DNA of 64,000 nt from Caenorhabditis elegans (taxonomy: Eukaryota; Nematoda; Chromadorea; Rhabditida; Rhabditidae): the NCBI RefSeq assembly GCF_000002985.6, contig NC_003283.11, positions 7,006,001 through 7,070,000 on the forward strand. The letters run 5' to 3'. Position 1 is the first letter of the stretch. Each line of letters starts with the position of its first letter. This document shows positions 11,359-22,407 of this stretch, piece after piece. The notes beneath the pieces were generated by a model. That model was not told the DNA's origin. It did no database searches and saw only the letters and a program-made list of their open reading frames with translations. Made by a program: the position numbers and the translations under genes.

Positions 11359-12851
11359 ATGGTTGCCGAAGTTAACCTTCCTATTGCTCCAATTGCAATA
11401 TTTTATCTGTGTTGCTCTATTGTGAGTTGCACCGGAAACTCAATTATGATAATTCTGTTTATCAAAGAAAAGTAAAAATTTTGTCCTAAATTTCAAATCG
11501 AATACCATAGTTTTTAGAAACTTTCACTCCCCTTGTCATTATATGATCACGTTCAGCTGTCTGGCGGATATGCTGCACCTATGTGGCCATTTTGTATTCA
11601 ATTACCATATTTTTGCAGACGGTAGACAGAAAAAAGAAATCGGAGAAAATTTAATTGAGTGGTTTTCAGTAACGGATACACAGGCAAATTGTTATTGGAT
11701 GCTATTTTTCACGAGTATCGGTAAAACAATGAGCAATCCGCTGATATTGATGACCGGAATTGATAGGCTGATTGCTTGCAAGTCACCAGTTTTGTAAGTT
11801 AAAAATAAGAAGAATTGCGTTTTTAAATTCAAATCATAACAGTTTTCTAAAACTTTTAAAATCCAAAAAGCAATTTCTAGAAAAAAAACTAAATACAACC
11901 ATTCTGATGCACGTCGATTAAGATGTCAACACAAGAAATCTACAAAACTTACAAAAAAGATGTCACCAAAGCAACTAATTTTGCGCAAAAATCCGATAAG
12001 TATTCGTAGGTAAAACATTAAGTCTTCAGGTATAGCCACGAGGAGTAAATGCATCAATGGAAACATACCTGTCTCTCGTGGACCAATCCTACGACCAACC
12101 AAATTTTTAATGCTTGCAGGAAGGAAGAATGGTACTAACTTTTACCAATTTCCAGATACCGAGCTCTTCTTGAACGTCCGAATCTGTACGTGTGCGGGCA
12201 ATTGATTCTTCCAACAGCTTACTCATCATTTCTCATGGTATCTGGTTTTCTACAAAGAGATACTGTAACGTGAGTCAGGTTGCCTGGCTTAATTCCCACT
12301 CGATTCCAAAATTTCAGACAAATATATTGCGCAGTTCCTGCAGCGTTTGCTGGCACCGCATTTTCCAAATTTAATACGAGTGGGATATTTATCAACATAG
12401 CAATTGTGATAGTTTATTTTTTCACCTTTCTCCAACTCCGCACCTACGCAGGAGCTACTCAAATGAAAGTCGTGTTCCGCTCGATTCTTTGGACAGTGAT
12501 ATTCGTGATAATTGGCTGGAGTAGTGTGACCATTGCAAATCAGTTTGCTATATTTGCAAAAGATGCAGCTACTCGGAAGCTCATTTCTATTTACGCTGGA
12601 ATCGGTGTTAATCTCGCTTGCGCCAGTAATATTTTTGTTTTCTACGCCATCAAGTGAGTGGTTTATTAAATTTTAATTCTTCCTGGTTGAACATTGCAAA
12701 ATCTGGTTAAGTTATAAAATTGTGTATTTTCAGCACGGAATATCGAAATGCGATTCGGCGCCTTTTTGGCTTATCCAGCAGTCTCTCTAATCGTGCAACG
12801 AGTCTCGGACCGAGAAGTACAACTAAAATAACACCAGTTACTACGATGTAA
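11359..12851 (+). CDS. Serpentine chemoreceptor, srsx-like
   Basis: Five exons (11359-11471, 11518-11793, 12156-12269, 12318-12653, 12734-12851) join in frame to give a seven-helix receptor of about 318 residues. The first helix has GNSIMIILFIKEK followed by a short loop and the second helix, which fits Srsx-type receptors. The third helix ends in GIDRLIACKSP, the equivalent of the DRY motif. The last exon codes a basic tail, including TEYRNAIRRLFG after the seventh helix. The third intron (362 nt) is longer than the others. The stop lies 50 bases from the stop of the convergent RND-like gene, so the two 3' ends probably overlap. Assignment between srsx and a nearby serpentine family is not certain. 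Confidence 0.8.
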
Positions 12852-12900
12852 TTTATTATTACAAACAACCATAATAGTAATAATAATAACAATGTTCGAA

Positions 12901-15769
12901 TCAAAATAAAGCAAGTTCCTTGATCAAAATATTATCACTCGTAATTGAATCTTCCTTTCTCATTAGCTTTAATGCTTCCCGAGGTGTCATTGTTATAACT
13001 CCATCGACTGAAAAACATGCTCCGTTCGCCCATGATCTTCTGAAAATGAAAGTAGATTTTAAAAAATAAAGTTCGACTTCAAACTTACTTTTTTAAAATT
13101 GGCGCATTCGAGTTAGTAATCGCAATTTGCTGAACACAGACTGGCATGGAAGCTCTTCTAGAATCGGTCACAAGAACATTATAGGACCTCTTCTGTTTAG
13201 CTGATCCATAGTAATTACTCGTGGAGTATTTCTTTGTGTAATCTGGGTTATCAACAAGAAGATGCGAAGAAAATCGATCAGTATTCATGGATCGTGTCTC
13301 CGATATCTGACTTCCACGTCGCTTCCCTCCGCAGATTAACGGACCAATTGTGGCGATTGCAGATGGATAGAAGAAGACCACTGTGATCCAATTGGTTATC
13401 AATAGAATGATAACCAGTAAAATCACATTTGACTGGCCAAAGTGATACCAAAGATACAAAAGTGCAAATCCAGAACAGATCGAGGAAATTGTTACTTGAG
13501 AAAACAATGCGTCCACCGTGTCCAACACTTTTGCACTGTGATTCTTTTTTCGAGACATGCTGTAAATGTTGCAGAACCGAAGTGCACCATCTGCAGGAAT
13601 AATGCTGTAAACCACAAATTGAATAGGATCAACTCTGATGTTTCCAAATACGAATTCCTGCAAACAAATTAATATTTAATGAAAATAAGTTCATTTCGCC
13701 ACTGACTCTGAGCAATTCAAAAACCACCAAAGTGAACGAGAAGCCCACCAAAGCAATGATAGTGTTGATTTGAAGTTTGTTAACAGTGCAGAAGAATACC
13801 GGTGGAACTATGAAAAGAGATAAACAGAGAGTGATGGATTCATAGCAACGGAAAAATGAGCACTCGACAGTTCCTTTGTCTATGGAGATATTCATGAAAT
13901 TCACGAAACGGACAATGTTAAGCGTTCTGGAAAATGCATGGTAAAGTTGTTGGCACGCAAATTTTTCAAGTTGTGCCTATTTTTAAAATGTTAAAATTCT
14001 ATGTATAGAGCTTCTCAAAAAAAATATTTACTTGGCAATGAAAATTCAAAAAAAAAACATTTCAACTACTTATATGTAGAATATTTTTTCCCCCGAGTAT
14101 TTTCCCGATCTAGTTTTTGTTGTTGTGATAACAATTACATATCATGAGTTTTATTTTTGGATCAAAGCTCAGTATGACTAGTATTTCCTTTTCCACGGTC
14201 TGGAGGCAGTCTCTGAAACTCACACAAATCCTGTGATAACCACAAGGTACGCAATTACGAAGGGAATTTTTGCGGGGGACGCGAGCAAACGTTGCCCAAT
14301 TTGGCACATGAGATGAGCAAAGTACACGAGCTTCTCCTCCACAAATGCTTGGATTCCACGTAAGAAGCTTAGCCGAACTGTTGGAATACACTGAAATAAT
14401 ATTGTTTGCGTAGGGGAAAGGGTTTAAATGTCTTTAAAGGGTTTCTGATTGGATAACAAGGAAGTTTTGTTGTTGCAGAAACTTTGGCTAATCTTGGCTT
14501 AATTTATACATTTAGATTTGGTATTAGACACAACTACAGTTTGCGATAAGATTATAAGAAAACATACCCAGTTATAAGTGTTCCGGATTAACAAAATAGA
14601 CAGTGCAACCATCATAATGCAGATGTTCTGAAGTAGGTTTAAAACACATAATGTCACTGATGGTATGATAGTTTTGGCAGGCGATACTATAATTGAGACC
14701 AGTGGAATTATAGAAGCACACGTGGAGGTGGTTAATAACATTGGTAGAGACTTATCGACTGTTGCTAGTAGTAGTCGAACAATGGTGGATGAGCAGGGAC
14801 CTCTTCTGGAAATTTTAATCATTTTGGTAAATTTGACAAACTATCATCGGGAAAATCTACAATGTAAAAAAATAATCTGACGTTAAAATTTTAATAACAA
14901 TCAATAATGATCTAAATTTACCTGTACTTATCCCAACATCTTCTTAAGAAAATCGAGTTGGCTGTTGTGACATGTAAAATAACCACAATGTGAACAGGGT
15001 CTGGATCCAGATAATGATTGAGCCTTGACAGAAATGATAATATGCAAATTGAAAGGAAAGTTGTTATTGCTGTAGAAATCGTAACTGGAATACTTCGTGA
15101 GAACACTGTTAGGCAGACAAGGGGGATGAGCAAAAATGGAATTAGAATTTGAGGGTCTGCAAATAATTTATTTATGTTCAGCGTTCAGTGATACTTTGAT
15201 CACCTTGAAATGTTCCAGCCGGCTGATCCAATCCATTTGAATCCTGAAAAATTGTATCACTGAGATCAAAATTACCAGACTTGTTTAATTAGTGGAATTC
15301 GTGAGTATTCATTGGCTTCACATTTGCAACGCGATTTTGAAAGATCAAAAGCTCACCTGAACATGTATTTGCATCAGCTCAAATGTGAAGGTCAATAGAA
15401 AGAATGTGAAGCTGGCAAGGCTCCAAAAGAATAATACAAGGATTGGGCGGAACTGGAGAAAATTTGAGATTCTGAAAAATTATTTAAATGACTAAACAAG
15501 AAAATTAGTTTGTTACAGACAGTTTTTAAAAGTTTAATTGGTTAGAATTTTAAAGCCGAAATTTGTTGTATGAGATGCTTGCCTACATGGCTTACACACT
15601 TGAGATTTTTAAAATTATTTTAAACATAATTTCAAGATTATGAAATTCAGGGAATTCGTGTTTTACTGTTTTTATCATCAAAAACTAAAAAATTGAATTA
15701 AAAATAATGATGAGAACTTTTGGTTTAAAACAATAAAAATAAAACTCACTTTTTAGCGACGAGAAGCAT
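12901..15769 (-). CDS. Loop-less Patched/RND-like twelve-helix membrane protein
   Basis: Nine exons (15769-15750, 15471-15357, 15243-15204, 15156-14922, 14805-14568, 14390-14224, 13926-13707, 13657-13089, 13039-12901) total 1743 nt, in frame throughout, for 580 residues. The order of hydrophobic segments copies an RND/sterol-sensing-domain protein: one helix, a gap, five helices, a cytosolic linker (VEEKLVYFAHLMCQIGQRLL), one helix, a gap, five helices, then a basic Ser-rich tail. The IPFVIAYLVVITG and SICSGFALLYLWYHFG helices match Patched-related proteins. The two gaps, which normally hold domains of 200-300 residues, are only about 20 residues each. The fourth-helix GxxxDD proton-relay motif is replaced by HVTTANS. 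So it is likely not a normal proton-driven transporter. Start is the first ATG of a 20-nt exon. Confidence 0.6.
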
Positions 15770-18755
15770 TTTTTTTTCTTATTCTGGTAGTGCCGAGCAG
15801 ACTGACTTTAAAATTAAGCGAATATTTTTGCCTCCCACTATTTTTTGTTGTGCTCACTCGAACGGCTTATCTGGGCTCTAGAATATCATTAGACTTTAAA
15901 CCAAAATTCTACGAAGCGACGGAAAAAGAGATAGAGCGTGTTAACTTGGATATATGTCAGATGAATTAAATTGTGGGTGGATTGGAAGAGATAGGAAAAG
16001 CTGATTATAAAAAATAATGAATGCAAATTAGAGAATTGAAAAGAATAGAAACCAGGATTCATGCGAAAAAAAATTCCAAAATTTTTGATTTTTTTTGTGG
16101 TTTTTTTTTTCTTTTCAGTCTGCATAATCTCGTTATGTGGGATGACTCTTCTGATTTTTGAACGGACGTTTGCATGAATGAAGAATAGCAATAATTTGAA
16201 GAAATGAAATTCGAACCAAAAAAAAAAGAAATTTTCACAAATGATCGTTTGAATAAATTTGTAGGGTTATCGGGTTACAATAATATGTGTTTTTTTTTAA
16301 ATAAGTTTAAAGCGAATTTTAAATTTTTCAAACTATAATTTCAGATTATAATCATTAAAAGGAGATATAATTTTTTAATTATTAAAGCATATGAAATTTG
16401 TTTACCAATTGAAAATTTTCAAAAAAAGATATCGAAAACAAGACCTGAGTCATAAATTCCAGACAAAAAATACACGCATTTCTGTTCATACAAAGCATGA
16501 AAATTTTGAAAGTCTGTGTGATCGGTCATTTTGATTCGAGGTGGATCTTGGAGCATCTATGATACATCTTTCTTTGATTAAATAAATAATAAAACTTATT
16601 AATCTAATATTTATTCACTTTGGAGCAACATTTTGATCCCATAAAATATTTGTCATTTACATGCGCATTTCTATTCAATAACTTCCGAATATCTACTCAA
16701 ACAACCACCTACTCAGATTATGATTCTCAATTGACGTGATTTTGGATCAAGAGCTTGCGTACTCTTCATTTTAATTTTCAAAATTTGAAAAATTTTTTGA
16801 GCTTAAAAAAATTGCTTAAAGAAAAAATGCAGTTAAGTGTTAAGTTTGTATTCTACAGTAGTCTGAACTTTTGTAAATATTTAAAACATACTTTCGATTA
16901 ACTTTTGGTAAAGTCTATATGTTTCTGTTCTAAAAATGTCTTTACAACTTTATCATTGTACTCGTGAAAGAAAAAAAACACGAATAATATTGTCTTGAGT
17001 CGTTTGAGATTTAAAAAAAGGAAAAATGTACCCAAATGGCGTAAGAGGAAACAAAAATCTAAAAGTGACAAGAAATCGGAACCTAATTAGTAATCGGAGA
17101 GGGAGGGACTAATTAGAATACACCGCCATCATTGCAATGCTCATGCTTTTTGACGTACACTTCTGAAAAGAGCGGAAAGACACGAGACGTACATGAAAAA
17201 TCTTAGGATAAAAATCACGGCATTTGGTAGAGACTAGAAGAAGCACTCACTCATTGAAATAGTTTCTCGAAACAGATTAAACGACGATATGTGATTTGAG
17301 AGAAAAGAGAATATTGACGCACACTATAAGAGCATTTGCTTATGCCGTTCACAACAAATGGATTATCACCTCTCTATATCTGGTTCTAGACGGAAAAGCG
17401 ACACCGACTACGACAAATGGGGAAAATATGAGCAGAGTGAGAAAATATGTTTTGAGATGGATAAAAATAATATGTAAAAGGAGAGCAACGCGTCGTCAGT
17501 TGTCAGATTCAATTCGGCGTCAATTTTGGCATATACTCAGAGAGGTTATCTTCGGATTATTACTCGGTTCTTCGGTGTTTTGTGTGTGCGTCGAAATGAC
17601 GAATATAAAACATTTATTCTAATATTTTCAGTTGGGGGATATATTTAGATCTATCTGTCCATATTAATAGAAAATTACATTTGGGAGAATTAGATTTGGA
17701 AATTGACTAAAAATCTCTTTCCGGAGGAACAAATAGATTTTTTTTCCTGACAGATTCTAAACAAACCATCGATAAATAAAAGTCTTAATTGTTGTAAATG
17801 TTATTTTTCAAAAAAAACATGATTTAAAAATTGGCAAATGCTGTAAAAGCATGAAAGAGTGATAGGTACTTTTTTGATTTTGGCATAGTTTAAATTTGAC
17901 AATTATAAATTCGTCAACCTACTATGTTTAAAGAAAAGCTGGAGTTAAAGCCAAAAATAAAAATTTGGCGATGAACAGGACTGATATAGGTATAGGCAAG
18001 CACGTAGGACGAGCCGATGGTTTTTTTAAATATATATATATATTTTTTTTTAAATAGTGTTTCTTTTTTGTATAAAAGAACCCTTCAACCTAATTTTTCA
18101 ATTTTTCATCGATAAATGGGACAGTAAATGTGAAATGTTCAAATTTAAATTTAGTACTTAATAATTTTTCAAAGATCTGGAATAAAAAATTATGTGTACT
18201 CATAAAAATCAAAAAGATAAAATGAATAGGGTAAATTAAAATAGTAAAATAAAACGTATTTTTCTCAGCCGCTTGTAAGGTGATATTTGAAATCCCTCGT
18301 TACATATAATGCCAAAAATATGTGAAAATAAACACTTGTCGACCTCCGTTATAATCCAATCTTTACCAGATCAAATCCTTTTTGGAATTTTCTGATAACT
18401 TCAAATAGACTTCACGAATTCGAATAAATTTTTCAAAAATTATTGCTAAAGAAAAAAAACACTGAACTATGAATATTAAATATCAAAACATTAAGAATTT
18501 ACTAATCCGTAACCAAAAAGGTTTGTCATATGGTTGAGATGGCATGGGAACACGAGTGTAGACAAAATGTGATCTTATACTAATGTGTAGTAGAAATATT
18601 TGAACAATTTATGAGTACATTGAAAGATTATGTGTACCAGGAAGATAATATCAAGGAAGAGATAATTTGTATGTAATCTTCATTTATAGAAGAAAAAATA
18701 AAAAAGCCGATTTGAATAATAAAAACAAAATAAGCAGACAAGGAGGGTGTTCCAT
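15770..18755. other. Intergenic, 3 kb, no supported gene
   Basis: Mostly AT-rich. Around 17090-17620 base composition is more balanced and a 108-codon frame (17296-17622) lies open, but it begins at TTG; its first ATG gives 66 basic residues and a possible membrane helix. No splice or promoter context supports it. Confidence 0.4.
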
Positions 18756-21080
18756 TTATCCAGACTGAAAGGACACTTTTTGTGTTTTAGTCGTCGTTAT
18801 GCCGCTTCCCGGAATCTGGAAAAGCAAAATAGACAGATTGATTTGAAAATAAGGAAATTGGAAAACCTCTGAGTGAGCGGGGGACGACCACCTCCCCGTC
18901 CACCGTTTTGGGGGTGTGGTAGTGAATCTCTGTGGGTTTGACAGCTGAATACGACGCGGTCCTTCTAGGGTACGAGGACGATGAAATGAGCTGCTGGAGG
19001 GCCTGGAAGTCTGAATATCGGATTTAGTTGTTTGGAGAGTTTTTGAACAGATTTATTTCTGAAGTTTCATGGACTCATTTGAAAATGTAAATTTAAGATA
19101 GGGATAAGCTTGTTCAACAAAAGTAGTTTGAATTTTCTTAAAGTTCGAGTTATGTACAGGATTTCACTTGACCAGGCAAGGTTGGTTTTTTATAAAATTG
19201 TTTTTTTTTTGAGTATATCTTTCAGGTTTAAATTAACTGTACTGAATTGGTTTTTTAGAATCTAATAATATGACTGTTAGTTTTAAAGTTTACATTTAAT
19301 ATCAAACTTTCCTCTTTCTAACCTTCCGGTAATAGTATTTTCTTGGTTTGTACGTCTTGAACTTCTGTAACATTTTCACAAATAAATCTTCAAAAAGTGA
19401 CCTGAATTTGTGCATTCTGCATTCTCATCATCTCATTCATGATTCTAACGTGATCTCTCATCCAGTCATCGAATCCATCGGGTTGATACATCATCTGTGA
19501 AGTGACATGCTTAGAAAACAAAAGAGAAACATAAACACGTTTATTAGATTTCAGTGAACTTGGGAAAGTGAACGACGTTCGACGAAACACACAGAGACTA
19601 TACAAGGTGCAATAGTGACGGGTGTTAGTCTTAAGCATCATCGCCAACCTTTGATTCAGTTCCTGAAATTTGAATAGATTTAGAAGGAACCTTTAAAATT
19701 GTCACCTACCAAATGAAGTACTCGGAGCACCAAATCCCATTCCCCCGAAACCCATTCCCATGTTGTGCTGAATATTGCTCATAATCGCGTTGTGACGATC
19801 CATTGCATCCTGAATATTTGTTTCTTTTTGAAGTTCAACTAATTTATTGAAAAAGTAATATAAAACAGTAGATTTTCAATTTTTAAAATATTTTTCAAGT
19901 GTTTTCATTTTCAAAACTAAACGTAATATCGATGGGGTCGTTTATTCGTTTTTATTGAGAAAAAAAATCGAACAAACAGTCGTTGCCAACTGAGTTTGCT
20001 GCTGAAATTTCAAAAAATTCACTTAATAGGTTAATTTTGATTGCTTGTTAATATAAATGTCAATTATTGTTAACTTCTGAAAGATTTTCAAACAAAAAAA
20101 AAACAAAACAAAACCTTTTGAGCCTTCGCGATATTGCTTCTGATACTGTCACTCATTGCACTTGCCTTCGCTCTAGTCCAAAAAATAGTTGGTTATTTTA
20201 TTAGCTATTGTTTCATTTTGTTATTTACCTCAGCAATTTTTTTCGAGACATCCGCCGCACTCATTGCATTGTTGTTAATTGATGAGAAGCTCTAAAACTA
20301 ATATTACAAAGAACATTGAGTTAGTTTGAATTGGTTAGAATATTATTCAGACTGACAATGGAACTAGTGAATAGTTTTCTGTGAGTACTGTGAATTGAAA
20401 GACGGGAATTAAAGTTATTCAATGGAAAATAAACTCACTTGAGATTGTTGAGTGTCTGAAGAACCGAACGATTGGTGTCTGGAATTAATAATAATTTGGT
20501 CAATTGCCGGTGAAAAAACTGTACATTTGAAATTGTGAAGTCAAATCATATTGAGTGCAGCTCTAATAGAGGCGCACCTCTAATATTGAAAAATCAGCGT
20601 TTTTGAGAATTCTTTTAAAAAGATTATTTTCTGATTCAACAATTTTTCAAATTTCCGACTAGTTTTAAACATTTTTCAAAAATTAAACTCGGTACCAAAG
20701 CAACAAAATAACTTACTTGCTGTATGTCTGACTCCACGAGTTTGAACCTGGTTCATTTGAAGCAACAACCTCTGCATGTTCCGATCCTCCAGGAATTCTG
20801 CAGTTAACAATTAGAGAAATTCAAGCAAAATTGTTTAAGTTCTAGGAGATATCAAGAATCAAAAGTTCACAGTAGAAAGTGTGCATCAAAGTTTATCGGA
20901 AACCATTACTCACTCTTTATGATACGTTTTCTTATAGTTGTTCGGGTCTTGTCCCTGTCGTTCTTTTTCCTTCTGGTAGTCAGTACCAGTAGCAAACGAT
21001 CCAGAATTCTGAATCTCAACGGCTGCCGCCATTCCAACCATCATCAATGCCAACACTATGATTTTTCGATTGTTGTCCAT
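18756..21080 (-). CDS. Secreted Met/Gly/Gln-rich protein, unrecognised
   Basis: Minus-strand gene of about ten short exons. The first exon begins MDNNRKIIVLALMMVGMAAA, a signal peptide, and continues to a Lys-rich end. Later exons code SNEPGSNSWSQTYSK, a Ser/Gln-rich piece, then QHNMGMGFGGMGFGAP, then GFDDWMRDHVRIMNEMMRMQ, which looks like an amphipathic Met-rich helix. A basic tail follows, ending at the TAA at 18756. Two things are uncertain. The exon near 20150 only fits in frame with a poor acceptor; the better-looking one gives a stop after eight codons. The last three exons are open in two frames, the second ending at 18787. I recognise no family; an extracellular matrix or secreted structural role is a guess. 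Confidence 0.6.
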
Positions 21081-22407
21081 ATTCTGTGCAGTTACACAGT
21101 GAAAAAAGTCGGCAAATACACACAAAAAAGAAGTGAAAACGAGAGAGGCAACAAATCTCGAAATGAATCAAAAAACTGGAAGTGATAAATGGGTGATATA
21201 AATATATTCGTTCAAATGTATCAGTAAAAGCACCACTCTCTTTCTTCCCCCGCTTCCCTCCGAGAGGGGAGCCTCCACCGTTTTATGTTCAAATCGAAGA
21301 CCATCTAACCGTCATAAACACACGACACACATCCATTTCATCATTTCAAAAATTGAAGTAACACACAAAAAATTTGGGCAAAAATATCACCAACAAAGCC
21401 AACAAAATACTAGGTGGGAACAACAAGAAAACTGGTTTTTTTTCACTTCAAATTTAGTGGGATGTTGAGTTAAAGTGCGAACGAAATGGACACACAAAAA
21501 CAATAAGAAAATGACCGAATTTAAGGAATAACACGAGTAGAGTGATTCATCAGGTTTTTTAAAATAATGTATCTGATGTAACTTCGGAAGTAGGCTAAAG
21601 TTCATAAGATATCGACATTTTTTAGAATCAACTCTCACAGTTTTTTTCAATTGATTTTGAGACACAATCGCCGAAAAAGTTCAATTCAGTCTAGCTGCAG
21701 CCGTTTTTGAAGCAAAATTTGCAGAACGCATTTCACAACCGTCGAGCGAATATTTGAACATCTGCCATGTAAAGTAACCAAAAAACAATATTTTGCTACG
21801 TGTACCAAACTATTTGTTTGGCAGAAGTGGCAGAAGGATTCTCATGCAAATAGGGTGTGGGAAAAAATGAACAAAACAACAAGAAAACGTTTTTCAGGGC
21901 AAGGGAAAAGCTATTGTGATAGGAGGATATATTTCAAAAAGTGCTCAGAGTTTATCAGTCGTCAACAGTTGTTCTCTTGCTGTCAACAAACGTCATAACC
22001 TCTGAAACTTTAATACAAAAAATGAACAATAAAAAAAATGAAAACCTAAATTTTGAAAACATGATTTTTCGATTTTTGTTAAACTTCATCTTTGATTTTT
22101 TTTTATTTTACAATTAGAGGGAATTCACCGAAACATTGTACTACGTACTTTGTCTTGTGGTGTTTATGAGCTCAATACTATTCTAACTTCAAGAATAGCT
22201 ATCTCAATACTGTTGGCTCGGAAGCATTTGGAAGTGTTTATAGGAGAAAAATAACGAGTTCAGGAGAAAACTAATTTTCAATTGTTAATTAGGTCTTTAT
22301 GAGAGACTCACTAACAGTTTTAAACATCTTCCCTGAATTCAATATTTTATTAAAAGTTGAGATAAGGCATATGGCAAACAATCAAATTTAGAACTAATTA
22401 ATTGGAA
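21081..22407. other. Intergenic, promoter region of the 21080 gene
   Basis: No gene seen. A GC-richer stretch at 21230-21330, upstream of the minus-strand secreted gene, contains CCTCCGAGAGGGGAGCC and is a plausible promoter. The rest is AT-rich. Confidence 0.4.

Noticed and set aside
17296-17622. 108-codon basic frame with a possible membrane helix
   Set aside because: Starts at TTG; the first ATG leaves 66 codons and no other gene signal.
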